A stretch of DNA of 64,000 nucleotides, from contig CM077644.1 in NCBI GenBank assembly GCA_039707465.1, positions 83,825,375 to 83,889,374 of the forward strand. Reading direction: 5' to 3'. Below the pieces are notes generated by a model, which did no database searches, was not told the origin of the DNA, and worked only from the letters and a program-made list of their open reading frames with translations. Below, piece by piece: positions 46,831-59,071 of the stretch. Positions within the stretch are counted from its first letter, which is position 1. The number at the start of each line of letters is the position of its first letter. The DNA is from Rhabdophis nuchalis (taxonomy: Eukaryota; Chordata; Lepidosauria; Squamata; Natricidae). A program made the translations under genes and the position numbers.

Positions 46831-49800
46831 TACCTGTATAACCAACAAAATTGTGATAACAGAAGTATTCCTGAGCTCAAGTATGAACAGATTTTCTTTC
46901 AGATTTTAGGAACAAAAGGATTAACATTCTGGTATCTATCACTTACAAGACTGCCTTACAATCTATTTCATGGTCTAATTCAAGGTCCTGGCTATCGATT
47001 TTAATAGTTTCAAATCTGAACATTTAAAGTACCACTATTGCTCATGTCAATCTGTATCCATTCAAATCTCTTAGGCAAGGTTATTATTTACCATTCCTCT
47101 TCTGTTGAAGGCTTGTCAGAGAGAGGCAGGATCTCTCTATGACAACAGGATCTTATCCCCTGGGAACAGATAATATGTTACTTGCTATATTAATGGTATT
47201 TTGATACAGCCTAAATAATATTTTTAATAGGGCTGGCCAAGCCCAAAGCTCTGATTGTTGCACTGCAATCATTACAATAAGAAAAATATGGATTATGTAG
47301 AGCACATCCTATATAAAAGAAATATGCACTGCCATTTTATATAATGATAGGAACACGAATCTTCCGAGAACATCACTAATGATATAGAACCATAGAGACA
47401 AAATCAGAGACTTAAAACAGAAATTATGCTTGCTTTAAAGCACTAACTTTTTGCTGCAAAAAGTGGTGCTATTGGGCTTTAGTTAGACTTCACTGAGCAT
47501 ATTTCATAAGAAGTGAGCTGGCTGCCCCCAGGGGAAATTAATTTTCAATGCAATCATTGAAAACTGGTTTCTCAGAGAACTTACAAAGGCACTGTCATAA
47601 CAGCTTTCCTGTCTTCCTCCAACAAGCAGCTGAAAGCTATCAGCTGCAGTAGGTAGTATGCTAGAAATGATTTCAAAGATCCAAGTGTATATTGGATAAT
47701 TCACAAAAGGATGAAAACATTGTCAAAGAAACAGAGCTGCTTAAGGGTCAAGTTATGGAAAGACAATATTGTTATTTTGTGCTTCGGTTCAAAAAAGGAG
47801 TTCCAGAAAGTTTTTAACAACTGCTTTGTTGGAGATGATTTTGGTCATTTTTGAACTTGAGAGCACTGTGTAAGTCCTAGCTGACAACACTATGGTTTCT
47901 TGATCACCTCTAGAATGTCATTCTATAAAAAAAATGAAGCTGCAACAGTTATGTGCAGTTAGACAAACTGATCTAGTACTGGAAGGGATTGATGTTCACT
48001 ATTCAAGAACATTTTTCACTTGAGAAAATACTTTGTTAGCTATATACCTTCCCTTCCCTTTAAAGATGACAATATATAGTAGGTTATTTAGCTTTTCTTC
48101 CATGAGTTATTAAAACACTCGATATCACCAAAGTGAAAAATAAAATGTTTATTCTTTTCTGAATTATTATATGAAGCTGGCTCTGCAGTATGACCTATAA
48201 CATTTCAGATAAAAGGGACATTGTTGTCAAATCAAGCTAATTCAGTGACTTCCCTTAATAAAGAGTGCTGTTTAACTCTCAACTCATGATTGTGCAATAT
48301 TATGAGAAATTGAAAATGCGAATGTTCAAAGCAACCAATTTTAAAGCTGTGATAACTCATAGGTGATTGGATCAAATGTTTATAGTTTATCTATTTAACT
48401 CAATTTATCCTTTGATTTCAATCATTCCTCTTTTATTTGCCACCATTTCAAATAAAGCCCAGAAAAACATGAAAGATATGAATTCCGATGGGATTGAACA
48501 TACATACCCACATTCCTTGAATTCCTTTTATTGCATTTACCATGCAGGTGTGAACTAGCAATTCACAGATTCACTTTACTTCTTTGATGACAGAATCCAT
48601 TATCAGATCACATTAATATTAGCACTACATTTTACAAAATCTAAAATACTGTCATGAGAGCCATTTCCTTGGAGGCAAAATAGGGGAAGGTTATTTTAAT
48701 AATTAAGTTTTTATCGTTCCCGTGCAAAGGAAAATGCATAGCGGTGCAAAAAGCATAACCGATGTTTGGAAATCAGCTATGCTACACAGAGTTTGGATTC
48801 TATTATTGCTGAAATCTACAGAGTACCTCCATGGGACAGTAGAATTAACTTAGGCCACAGAAATATATATATCTGTTGCAAAATAAGCCAATTCAGTGAG
48901 ATTAATCCTATTGCATATCACACATTGCCTATGAATATTTAAAATAAATCTTTTTGTATCGCTGGGAAATTAGAAATAACATGTGCAGTTTTCTTTTTGA
49001 AAATGAAGATATTTGGAGCAAATAGCCAAAGGCCAAAGATCTGTATGGGCTACTATTAAGACTCCCTGCCAGTGGCATCTGCAGCAAACTGTTATGATGC
49101 CAAAATGACAACACAAATGCCATTTTTATATTCTTGCATGCTATTGTCATCACACACTTTTCACTAGTTGCCCCTTGCTTCCCTCAAAGATGTTGAAGCT
49201 CCCTGACCAATTGACTCTTAATTTTATGATCTATTTTACTGTTTTCAAAACAATGACAGCAGAAATCGGACTTCCTACTGGCAGATCCTTCTGGACAGGA
49301 GAGGAATGGATGCTACAAGGAAAGGGAAAACAGATAGTTTGATCCAAACGCATTAAGAATATGATCTACAAATGGAAACATGAGTATATTTTGTTCTAAA
49401 ATATCACAATTGGAAGAAACAATCCTTAAATATTGCAGTTGAATAAACTTTTAGATGAAGTCATCTTTCTCATATTCGCCCTCATCTTCATCATCTTGGC
49501 TCGCTCCTCAAATAGTTGAAAAATGTAATATACTTAGTCTCTTTTGGATGCTTGTCAGGTCATAATATTTAGATTTCACACTCATCTGCACATCTTTGTA
49601 GTTAGGAATATATTGCAAGGCAGCAGGGTTATGTTAGGCATCCACAATTCATACAAGGCAATAATTTCAGTCATCGATAATAAAAAGGACCATAAAATAC
49701 ATTCCATTGGCAGCCATCTTCAGGAAATAGCTTCTTGGCATGGATGTAGCTTGCCTAATGGATGTTTCTGCAGAATACAGAGTTTTTTTAAAGAAATCAT

Positions 49801-49868
49801 CACTCTTTTCTTAGGCATTTAATATATGGATTCATTTCAAAAGTTACATATGAGTGTCCAGGGCATTT
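46831..49868. other. Unassigned sequence, repeat-poor
   Basis: About 3 kb with no recognisable transposon and no frame longer than about 92 codons. Confidence 0.5.
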
Positions 49869-49876
49869 ATTGTATG

Positions 49877-50123
49877 CAGGCAGGGGTGAAATTCAGCAGG
49901 TTCTGACAAGTTCTGGAGAACTGGTAGTGGAAATTTTGAGTAGTTCGGAGAACCGGCAAATACGATCTTTGGCTGGCCCCAGAGGGATGGGAATGGAGAT
50001 TTTGCAGTATCTTTCCTCTGGAGTGGGATGGGAATGGAGATTTTGTACTATCCTTCCCCTGCCACACCCACCAATCCACACCCACAGAACTGGTAGTAAA
50101 AAAAAAAATGAATTTCACCACTG
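49877..50123 (+). mobile_element. hAT-type miniature element, 'accggt' family
   Basis: The 8-bp duplication attgtatg is perfect (49869-49876, 50124-50131). The left end is caggcaggggtgaaattcag, with four extra bases against the right end (inverted: cagtggtgaaattcattttt). The interior shares gttcggagaaccggcaaat with relatives and has a doubled gggaatggagattttg module. Confidence 0.9.
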
Positions 50124-50131
50124 ATTGTATG

Positions 50132-51264
50132 CTATCATCTTATAAATGGACAGTTTTTACTTATCATACCAGAGTTGGGTATTAGAAGATTAAGGAATTA
50201 TGGCTTAGTAAAGGTGCAGTAAAGCATAACGACTATTATATTCCATATTTTACCTACAATTTGTCACATAAATTGACTGTTGATATTTGCTGTTATTCTT
50301 TTATAAAGCAGTTAAAAATAAAGCAAAGACAGCACAGTGAAACTCCCACTGAGATTTTCAATGTCTGAGCTATAAGGAAGTTTTGACCTTCAGAAATTCC
50401 TGGCCACAAATTGGATGGAAAATGCCAAATGCCGTTTGTGGCCAGCAATCAGGAGCATTAGCAAGAAGAGTGGAAAAAAAATCAAAGCAAAGCAAAGCAA
50501 AACAAAAGCCAACCTCAATACATTGGCCAAGCCTGTGCTCTCAAAGTTCCACCCTTTTTTGACTGTGGGCAACCTGAAGAATTCACAGGCGGTGAGGCTT
50601 CTATCTCACAGGGCTTCAATTGTATCCACAATCTTGACTTTTTGAAACACACTTTTGAAAATGGTCCTGCCAGTAATGCAAAGCTTTGTGCACCAAGGGC
50701 TGTACTTGGTGTTCCAAAGGCATACCATAGCTACACTTCCCAAAAAGGAAAAAGGAATATTTGCAATTAGATTTACTATAACTTAGTTATTTATAATGAA
50801 ATATGCAGCTAATATTCATATGCCAGATGCCAGTAAATTGATGTTCTTTCTCCTTCAATAAGTTAACAATGGAAATTGCATTACCAACTTTGCAAGAAGT
50901 TTTGAGAATTTCACCAAAGGTTTTAGTGCAACATACAGTAACTATAAGATAGGTGTAAAGCATAGCATGAAAATCAATCCCTTTTCTCTGTATTTCCTTC
51001 CTCTTCATATAATCTGTAGCACATCAAAAAGCAGACAGCAAACCAGGATATGTGAGAGAATAATATTTTTTGATTTTGTCTTAATATATCTGTGATGGGG
51101 TCACAGAAGATCAGAGGTAGACTTTTTTCTTGGCTTGGACCCTTCCTTGGGGTCCAACTTCATCCATGGCATAGGGATGTAAAGATTACATAATGACATG
51201 TTTGGAAGTCTGTGTGATAGGGTCAATTTGGGAGTCCCTTTTTTGTGATCATTTTATTTATTTA
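50132..51264. other. Unassigned sequence
   Basis: Nothing recognised. Confidence 0.45.
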
Positions 51265-52341
51265 CTAGCGGTACCCGGCCATGCATTGCTGTAGCCCAGT
51301 CTGGTTAAATGGCCAACCAAACTGTGTACACACAACCGCCTTATCACTCCCAACCTACCTACCTATTGTATTTCTTACTAGCTACCTCTACCTACCGGCT
51401 TACCTACTGTATTTCTCCCCCCCTCTACCTACCTACCTACCTACCTACTGTATTTCTCCCTCTCTTTATCTCTCTACCTACCTATCTACCTACCGTATTT
51501 CTGCCTCTCTCTCTCTATCCCTCTACCTACCTTTCTATCTAACTACCTACCTACCATATATCTCCCTCTCTATATATATATATCCCTTTACCTTCCTACC
51601 TACCATATTTCTCTCTCTCTATCCCTCTACCTACCTACCTACTGTATTTCTCCCTCTCTTTTCTCCTCTACCTACCTACCTACCTACTGTATTTTTCACC
51701 TCTCTCCCTCTACCTACCTATTTATGTATTGTATTTCTCTCTCTATGTATCTATCTACCTACCTACCTGCTGTATTCATACCTCTCATCTATCCTTGTAC
51801 CTACCTACCTACTGTTTTTCTTCCTCTGTCTGTATTCCTCTACCTACCTACCTATCCCTCCCCTCCCCAGACCACTTCCCCCACTTCCTGGTGGAGGCAC
51901 CAGGAGCAGCGGGCATGGCGACAGCATCAGCGAGGAGGCATGGAGGCAGAGGCTTCCCCCCTGCCCTGCCCCACCCCACCCCCAGGAGATGCTGGGTGCG
52001 GCGTTCCATGAGACTACAAGGTGGCTGCTGATGTTGGCCTGGCCCAGGGAGGTGCATGCGCAGATTCCCGCTTTGCCCTTGGCAACGCGCTGCCTCAAGG
52101 CCATTGACTGACGTGGCAGCTGGGTGGGAGGAGTTACAGGGAGGTAAAAACCTCACAAGTGGGGTACATTTTATGTTTGTGTACCGTGCACATGGCACAC
52201 GTGTGCCAGGCACACAAAAGGTACGTATGATTGATTCGGAAGTCCTTGGGAACATTGTGTCAAAATTTGATGTCAATCGGTCCAGTAGTTTTTGAGATTA
52301 GCGGCTTTGCACAAACTATTTTACATTTTTATTTATATAGA
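51265..52341 (-). mobile_element. Non-autonomous Helitron, opposite strand
   Basis: On the minus strand the 5' end is TCTATATAAATAAAAATGTA at 52341 and the 3' end is ggccgggtaccgCTAG at 51265, between host A and T. These match the termini at 29685 and 30734. The plus-strand right part has the conserved subterminal phrase caatcggtccagtagttttt. The interior carries a large degenerate (CTAC)n tract and a GC-rich block at about 51860-52130. Confidence 0.82.
51346..51862 (+). repeat. Degenerate (CTAC)n repeat with tgtatttctccctc modules
   Basis: Runs of CTAC alternate about nine times with a module resembling tgtatttctccctctc at a variable spacing of 60-70 bp, all inside the Helitron. The Thr/Tyr/Leu/Pro-rich frame at 51281-52111 is its translation. 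Confidence 0.9.
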
Positions 52342-54338
52342 TTAGTCAGGCAAAGTTTTCCCATTGGTTTACTTATCGAGTCTACTGGAAAATAACACAC
52401 TGTCAAAAATTCCACAGAACATCAAAAAATGGTGTTACGGGACAGATAATCCAATTCCTGACACAAGTGAAATTAATGTAGGGATGTAGGAACTTTATGT
52501 ATCTTGTCCAAGTTAGAAACTCAAGGTGAGTCCTTTGTTGCAGTTCTTCTCTTAAGAATATTAATCAAATGATCATTTACTTGCAATGTCCAATACCAAA
52601 ACCCATAATCAGTTTTATGTCACGAACTACTCTTTCCATAAATTCTTTGTATTCCTGTTTCTTATTATCTTTAGTCTTATACTTCTTCACTCTCCTTTCA
52701 GAATATAAATGCATTATACTTTAAGAATATATTTTCATTTAAAAAAGTGATCCTAAGGAAAAAGTTTTGGCTTAAGTTGGGGTTTTTTTCTTTGCAGAGA
52801 AATTGATAATTCTAGGGAAAACTGCTATCTAAAGTACATCTTAAGAACATAATCTTTTCCATTCTATCACTATCTCTTTTTACCAAGTGTATCAGAAATT
52901 CTATTGTCAATAACCTCTGAAAAGTACAGAATATCACTTTTACTGTATGCCCAGAAAATCTTCACATCATTTCCATATATTCATCCTGCTTTTCTCTTTT
53001 TAAAATTATACACTGATAGAGGTAGACTTGTCTTTGCTACTGGCATTATGAAGCAGCTGTAAAAACGGTAATAACTGTCAATCTTGTATCTAACTAGGTA
53101 AATCTAAGAATGACACACACACACACCAGAAATTTCAGGAATGTCTTTTTTGTGTGAGTGTGTGGTCACAGTCTACAATTTGTCTTCTTCTCTTCCATAT
53201 CATTTTGAAAGATACTCTGATATTCAGGATTTTTGAAAAAGAACAGGGTGGGATCCTAATTATAAAGAACAGTTAAGAGAGCTTTTAAGAAACAGGATCG
53301 CACTCTGATTCCTAAATGGTAGTTCTTGTAGGCTTCTAAAATGCCTACGAGGGGCAAGTAGGCTGTGAAGTGAATAACATGGTGAAACTCAATTGCATGA
53401 ATTAAATTCAAACTTCTTTGGATCCAAGCCATTACTGTAATAACAATACATCATTGTACTACAACACCTGGAGCTTCTTAAATGAAAGAACATAAAAGTT
53501 GTTCACATTTCCCCCCACCCCGATGTAATCATTTTTTGTAAAATAAAATCTCATCATCGTATTACGGTATGCTTATTCTAAGAAATAAAATGAAATGAAA
53601 AGACTTCTATGATGAATAAAGGAAAGCAACCTATTTTAAAATCCAAGGAAGAATAATGGAAACAGGCTTTTTGCATAACTAGGTAATGTGCAATTGCATG
53701 CATAATCTAGCTAATGTTGCACAGAATTGTCTTAGCTTTCTACTGATGCACAAATCACTCCCTGTTCAGTTGTTTAGTCGCTTGTGGTGATAAGAATGGT
53801 GTCTTACATTTATTGGTTCTGATTAGGGAAAAAAAAATTAGTTTACAAACATCTAGGTATTCCTCGCTGTTGCAAATGTTATCCCGACAGCAATATGCTT
53901 TAACTTTAAAATCAGAATTACAATGAATAACACCTTTGCCTTCATCGTCGTGGTTAATGTTTTTAATCAGCATTTTATCTTAAGTCATAATTAGGAAATT
54001 TATTGTTCTTCAAAAGCTGGCTGGGCAATTATCATTAGAATGCCTCATAATGCTTTTCCAAACAGCTTTATTCTAGAATATATTTGCAGCATTGCCATTG
54101 TGTAGAAGTCTGTCCAGAAACCTTATCATGGTTTAATCCAATAATATCGAGCTGAAGAGAGAAAAAGGAAAGTAGGGACAGTGACAGAATGGTCAAATAA
54201 AAATCAAAGATATTGGATGCAGTGAACAAAGAAGCATGGCAGGAATAATTGTTGCAGTGAACTAAACTGAAATGAAATAGAAAACAATCTAAGGTTACAT
54301 TTAATGCATGCCAGGCTTATTTTAAAATGAATGTAATT
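52342..54338. other. Unassigned sequence
   Basis: About 2 kb without a recognisable element or gene. Confidence 0.5.
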
Positions 54339-54346
54339 CAGTAGAA

Positions 54347-54570
54347 CAGGGATCCAACCTGTGGGCTGCGGCTCACTACCAGGCTGTGGTCTATTTGCAA
54401 CAGATCTGTGTGAGTGGCTTCCTGATGTGGGCGAGGAGATCACAGCCCCACTTGTGCAACCAATAGGTGCTTGTGCAGACGCATACACCTACCCCTCTCA
54501 CAAAACCATTCCCTCTTTCCCTCTTCCCTCGTGCTCTGGGTCACCAACTCAGAAAAGTTGGAGAACTCTG
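54347..54570 (+). mobile_element. hAT-type miniature element, 'ccaacctgtgggc' family
   Basis: The ends are cagggatccaacctgtggg and, inverted, cagagttctccaactttt. The 8-bp duplication cagtagaa is perfect (54339-54346, 54571-54578). It has no coding capacity. Confidence 0.88.
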
Positions 54571-54936
54571 CAGTAGAATATTGTGATTTCTAATATGTCT
54601 GTAGAAGTTACATTGAAAATAGTTTTAATATTGTTGCTCTACTTAGCTTTGACCTTAGGTCCCCACATTACCTGTAAAGAACACTTAACAAAGAGAATGC
54701 AAAAATACCACTTTCCTCATTCTGTACTTTTTCCTTATATTTTGTTTCTGTGACATTTGAGAGAAGAAAGGCATAAGCAGCAAGAACAATAGAAACTATT
54801 ACTTTTCTCTTTTTTTCTTAGCATTGCTAGGTTTTATGTTTACAAATGCTATTTTTCTGAATAAGAAGCTTATATTCTGCAAGATCTAAAATGGTTAGAA
54901 GTTTGTTTTCTTCCTTTTGGGAGCTTTATGTTAGAT

Positions 54937-55074
54937 CAGGGATGTCAAACTCACATTGTCACAGTGGCGTCATGTAACATATCAGGACTTTTCCCTCCTC
55001 CTTTGCTAAACTGGATGTGAACGTGGCCAGTGCTTGACACATTTGGCCCATGGGCCAGGAGTTTAACATCCCTG
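54937..55074 (+). mobile_element. hAT-type miniature element, 'ggtgtcaaactc' family
   Basis: The ends are cagggatgtcaaactcacat and, inverted, cagggatgttaaactcctgg. The flanks tgttagat and tgtcagag match at 6 of 8. It is a 138-bp relative of 46454-46822. Confidence 0.85.
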
Positions 55075-56246
55075 TGTCAGAGCCTTCAACCTTTCTCTTG
55101 CTGGTATTACATTATAATGAGTTTTCCATAGGTTAGTAGTAGATCCATAAAACCTAAAAATGCAGATTTGTTCAAATGTATTATTTACCCTATGCGTAGT
55201 CACTTATGTGCCACTTGTCCATTCTTCTCCCAGGGGGTTGAAACAGTGGATATTCTGTCAGAATTACTGTCTGCCACTTCTGTCAACATTGAAAAATGTT
55301 GGCTACCAAGCAAAGTGACAATCTGCCTTTTTTATAGGTGAATTAGAACATTGTTGTCTGTCTCAGAACTTTTTCCCCCCTCTTCCATTTTGCTGTTCAA
55401 TAGCATAAGGTTTTACAAGTAGAAGAGAGAAATGGAAATGAAGGAGAAGTTTTTCCTCTAGGGTATGTTTAAACTGGAGACTAAGATACAATTACATTGA
55501 AGCAAAAATTGACTTATTGACAGGTTCAGTAGTGGAGGTCAGGAAGCAGAAGCCTAGAGAATGGTGGGTTACAAGGCTCCTCTTTATAGATTTATGCAAA
55601 TTATTTTTTCATTTAATTGGTTATATTACAGTTAATTAGCAACAATGCCACAGGGCATTACAATCATTGTGATTGAAAAGGTTAACCTTACTGATTGGAT
55701 TAATTCATATACATATTAAAATATATAATGAGGAGTGGATAGAATTAGATCAGACTTCTTCTAAACAATAGAACCTTTAATTAAACAAAGGCCCTCAGAA
55801 TTGGTAGCTAAATTGCTATTTTAGCTAAACCATTATCTACAAAGCGTTGATTCCCATTGCTTAGTGTTAATGGTTGCCTGGTACTCATTGTTAACCTTCA
55901 TGGTTGCCATGTGTTTTTGCAGTTAACACTTTCTAAAGGCTTACAGTTGTTAGCGCCTTGTTACTTCAGGTGCACCTGAGAATTCCAAGTGCCTGATATC
56001 TTTTAGTTGAATTTACAATACTGCTTATTAGGAAATACAAACTGGGCCTCAAATGAAACCACTCAGATTTTCTCCTACAGAAAGAAGCAACCATAATAAC
56101 AATAGATGATAGATGATAAAATAGAAAGGACAGATCCTAATTGAAGAACCCCACCCAAAAGGTTGCTGGCAGTTCCCAAATTTCATATAGACTAAATGCC
56201 CTGATGCCAATTCTTCTGGATTGAAGATCCTGCTGCTATATGCCGA

Positions 56247-56250
<4 letters not shown>
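55075..56250. other. Unassigned sequence
   Basis: Nothing recognised. Confidence 0.45.
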
Positions 56251-56324
<74 letters not shown>

Positions 56325-56393
56325 CAACAACAACAACAACAACAATAACAATAACAATAACAATAACAATAACAATAACAATAATAATAAAAT
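56251..56393 (+). repeat. (AAT)n-(AAC)n-(AATAAC)n microsatellite at a LINE 3' end
   Basis: About 25 AAT units change to AAC units, then AATAAC hexamers, then AAT again. It lies directly at the 3' end of the minus-strand LINE tail that follows. The poly-Leu and poly-Asn frames are artefacts. Confidence 0.96.
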
Positions 56394-56560
56394 TTTAATT
56401 TGTAGACCGCTCCCTCTCCCCATAGGGACTTGGAGCGGTGCACAGGGAGGATAAAAAACAATAAATATACAAACATATTTAAAAACATATTAAACAATAT
56501 TCCTGTGCTAAAAATTCCCCATTAAAATACATACATACATATATACATCTTTCCCCATAT
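56394..56560 (-). mobile_element. CR1-group LINE, 3' UTR only
   Basis: Reverse-complemented, ctgtgcaccgctccaagtcc and gggagagggagcggtctaca are the family 3' terminus. The A/T-rich UTR lies to the right. Confidence 0.85.
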
Positions 56561-56838
56561 ACAATATTTGTGTGTGTCACAGCATTCAGAAACATGCAGA
56601 TATCAATACATAATATTTTGCACCTCACCTACAGATCAGGGGATGGGTTCTAGCTGGCGTTACTGCCAGTTTGCTCTTGAGCGCACTTGGCGCATGCTGG
56701 ATGTGTGCTGCATGTGCATGCACAGTTCCATGGAAATGGTTCTGTGCATGCACAGAACTAAAAGAAAAAAGATGGCAACAGTGATGATCAGGCAACCAGT
56801 TTGGGGGCATGGCCAGCCTGGGTCTCTGCCAGTTCTGT
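56561..56838. other. Unassigned sequence between two LINE fragments
   Basis: It contains alternating gcatgcacag-type motifs (tgcatgtgcatgcacagttc, ctgtgcatgcacagaac) that resemble hAT filler seen at 59150-59240. No ends found. Confidence 0.4.
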
Positions 56839-59000
56839 GACCCAGGCTGGCAGCCGAGGAGCTGAGGGCGATGAAACGCCGCAAGAGATGCCTAGAGGGA
56901 AGATGGAGGGCTACTCGCTCCGAATCTGACCGGACACAGGTAAGAGCCCATTTACGGACTTACATTGTGGCGCTGAGAGTGGCCAAACGTCATCATTGCG
57001 CCACTCTCATAGCATCCGCAGAAAACCGCCCTGCCACCCTGTTTAGGGTGACCCGTTCCCTCCTGCAACAGAGGGTGCGGGAAGCCCCGCTACAGGGTAG
57101 AGCAGAGGAATTTGTGACTTTTCTGCAGGACAAAACCGCTCAGATACGGAACGAGCTAGCCCCCATTCGTGGCCCAGTGGGATGCCACGAGGCCGATCTT
57201 GTTTGGGAGGAATTTGACTCCGTTGCTTCCGAGGATATGGACAGGTTACGTGGACGACTGCGAGCCACCACATGTTTATTGGACCCGTGTCCCTCCTGGC
57301 TTGTACTGGCATCCTGGGAGGTGACACGAGGCTGGCTCCAAGAGGTTGTCAACGCATCCTTGAGTGAGGGCTCCTTGCCTGCTTCCCTAAAAGAGGCTAT
57401 GGTGAGGCCCCTCCTTAAGAAGCCCTCTTTGGACCCAGCTCTTTTAACCAACTATCGTCCCGTCTCCAACCTTCCCTTTCTGGCGAAGGTTGTCGAGAGT
57501 GTGGTGGCACAACAGTTTCCCCGTCACCTGGAGGAAGTTGATTATCTAGATCCGCGCCAGTCCGGCTTTCGGCCCGGGCATAGCACCGAGACGGCATTGG
57601 TCGCGTTGGTGGATGATCTCTGGAGGGCCAGGGATGGGGGTTGTTCCTCCATCCTGGTCCTATTAGACCTCTCGGCGGCTTTCGATACCATCGACCATGG
57701 TATCCTATTGCATCGGCTGGGGGGGTTGGGGGTGGGAGGCACCGTTTTACGGTGGTTCTCCTCCTACCTCTCTGGCCGATCGCAATTTGTGTTGGCAGGA
57801 GAGCAGAGGTCGACCCCGAGACCCCTCACATGTGGGGTGCCTCAGGGGTCGGTCCTCTCGCCTCTCTTGTTTAATGCATACATGAAGCCGCTGGGTGAGA
57901 TCATCCGTGGTTTTGGGGTAGAGTACCATCTCTACGCTGATGACACTCAGCTGTATATATCTACCCCAAACCACCCCAACGATGCCGTAGCGGTGATGTG
58001 CCAGTGCCTGGAAGCCGTGCGGATCTGGATGGGAAGTAACGGACTCAGGCTCAACCCGACCAAGACCGAGTGGCTGTGGTTTCCGGCTGCCCGATTCAAC
58101 CAGCTTTCTCCAACGCTGGCCATAGGGGGCGAACATCTTGCCCCTGTGGATGGGGCGCGCAATTTGGGAGTCCTCCTGGATACCCGGCTGTCTATGGAAG
58201 AGCAAGTGACAGCCGTGGCCAGGAGGGCGTTTTACCAGGTTCGCCTGGTTCGCCAATTGCGCCCCCTATTGGATCGGGACGCCCTTCGCACAGTCACTCA
58301 TGCCCTCGTGACATCCCGACTGGACTACTGCAACTCCCTCTACATGGGGCTCCCCTTGAGGTGCACCCGGAGGCTTCAGTTAGTTCAGAATGCAGCCGCG
58401 CGAGCAATTATGGGAACCACTAGGTTTACCCATGTAACACCGCTCTTGCGCGAGCTGCACTGGCTGCCTGTCGTCTTCCGGGTGCGCTTCAAGGTGCTGG
58501 TTATCATCTTTAAAGCGCTCCATGGCTCGGGACCTAGCTACCTGCGGGATCGGATCCTGCCTCACACATCCTCACGGCCGATTCGCTCCCACAGAGAGGG
58601 ACTTCTCCGGGTGCCGTCCACTAGACTTTGTCAGCGGGCGACGCCCAGGGGAAGGGCTCTCTCTGTGGCGGGCCCGGCCCTCTGGAACGACCTTCCCCCC
58701 GATATTAGAACGACCACGGACCTCCGCTCCTTCCGCCTGAAACTAAAGACACATCTTTTCCGCCTGGCCGGCCTAGGGTAGTCTCTCTCTCTATGGGTTT
58801 TTTAATTGTTTATTTATATTGAGTGGGGATTTTTAGTTAATGGGATTTTAGCACAGGTGTTTGTTTAATCTGTTTTAAATTGTATGTATTTTTGTATATT
58901 TATGGTTTTTATTCTCCCTGTGCACCGCCCCGAGTCCCTGTGGGGAGAGGGAGCGGTTAATAAATTCAGTTTTATTATTTTATTATTATTATTATTATAT
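56839..59000 (+). mobile_element. CR1-group LINE, best copy in the window
   Basis: A 5'-truncated element with an open RT frame, the family 3' UTR (58785-58965, with gtgcaccgccccgagtccct) and an (ATT)n tail. The 5' break lies within ORF2 upstream of the RT (the frame stays open back to PRLAAEELRAM), so the endonuclease domain is missing. Six further fragments of this family are in the window. Confidence 0.93.
56871..58781 (+). CDS. CR1-group LINE reverse transcriptase (ORF2, C-terminal part)
   Basis: 636 codons without a stop. Residues 1-190 are the linker before the RT. NYRPVSNLPFLAKVVE and SGFRPGHSTETALVALVDD form the fingers. Motif A LDLSAAFDTIDH has the first catalytic Asp at residue 266, motif B GVPQGSVLSPLLF lies at about 322, motif C YADDTQLY lies at 355-358 with both Asp residues, and LNPTKTEWLWF (motif D/E region) follows. 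The C-terminal part (LREL-HWLPVVFRVRFKVL, GPALWNDLPPDIRT) is typical of CR1/L2/L3 LINEs. The protein would copy LINE RNA at nicked chromosomal DNA. The first ATG is internal to the truncated ORF2, and no endonuclease or ORF1 is attached, so the copy is very probably inactive despite the open frame. The exact clade (CR1, L2 or L3) is not settled by eye. Confidence 0.92.
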   Translation: MKRRKRCLEGRWRATRSESDRTQVRAHLRTYIVALRVAKRHHCATLIASAENRPATLFRVTRSLLQQRVREAPLQGRAEEFVTFLQDKTAQIRNELAPIRGPVGCHEADLVWEEFDSVASEDMDRLRGRLRATTCLLDPCPSWLVLASWEVTRGWLQEVVNASLSEGSLPASLKEAMVRPLLKKPSLDPALLTNYRPVSNLPFLAKVVESVVAQQFPRHLEEVDYLDPRQSGFRPGHSTETALVALVDDLWRARDGGCSSILVLLDLSAAFDTIDHGILLHRLGGLGVGGTVLRWFSSYLSGRSQFVLAGEQRSTPRPLTCGVPQGSVLSPLLFNAYMKPLGEIIRGFGVEYHLYADDTQLYISTPNHPNDAVAVMCQCLEAVRIWMGSNGLRLNPTKTEWLWFPAARFNQLSPTLAIGGEHLAPVDGARNLGVLLDTRLSMEEQVTAVARRAFYQVRLVRQLRPLLDRDALRTVTHALVTSRLDYCNSLYMGLPLRCTRRLQLVQNAAARAIMGTTRFTHVTPLLRELHWLPVVFRVRFKVLVIIFKALHGSGPSYLRDRILPHTSSRPIRSHREGLLRVPSTRLCQRATPRGRALSVAGPALWNDLPPDIRTTTDLRSFRLKLKTHLFRLAGLG

Positions 59001-59071
59001 TACTACCGGTTCAGCCGAACTGGTCTGAACCCACTTCGGCTACAGATTCAAAAATTGTTCATGGAGCTAAT

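Noticed and set aside
51281..52111. 276-codon Thr/Tyr/Leu/Pro-rich frame
   Set aside because: It is the (CTAC)n array of the Helitron read through.
56049..56454. Poly-Leu, poly-Tyr and poly-Asn frames
   Set aside because: They are translations of the AAT/AAC microsatellite.
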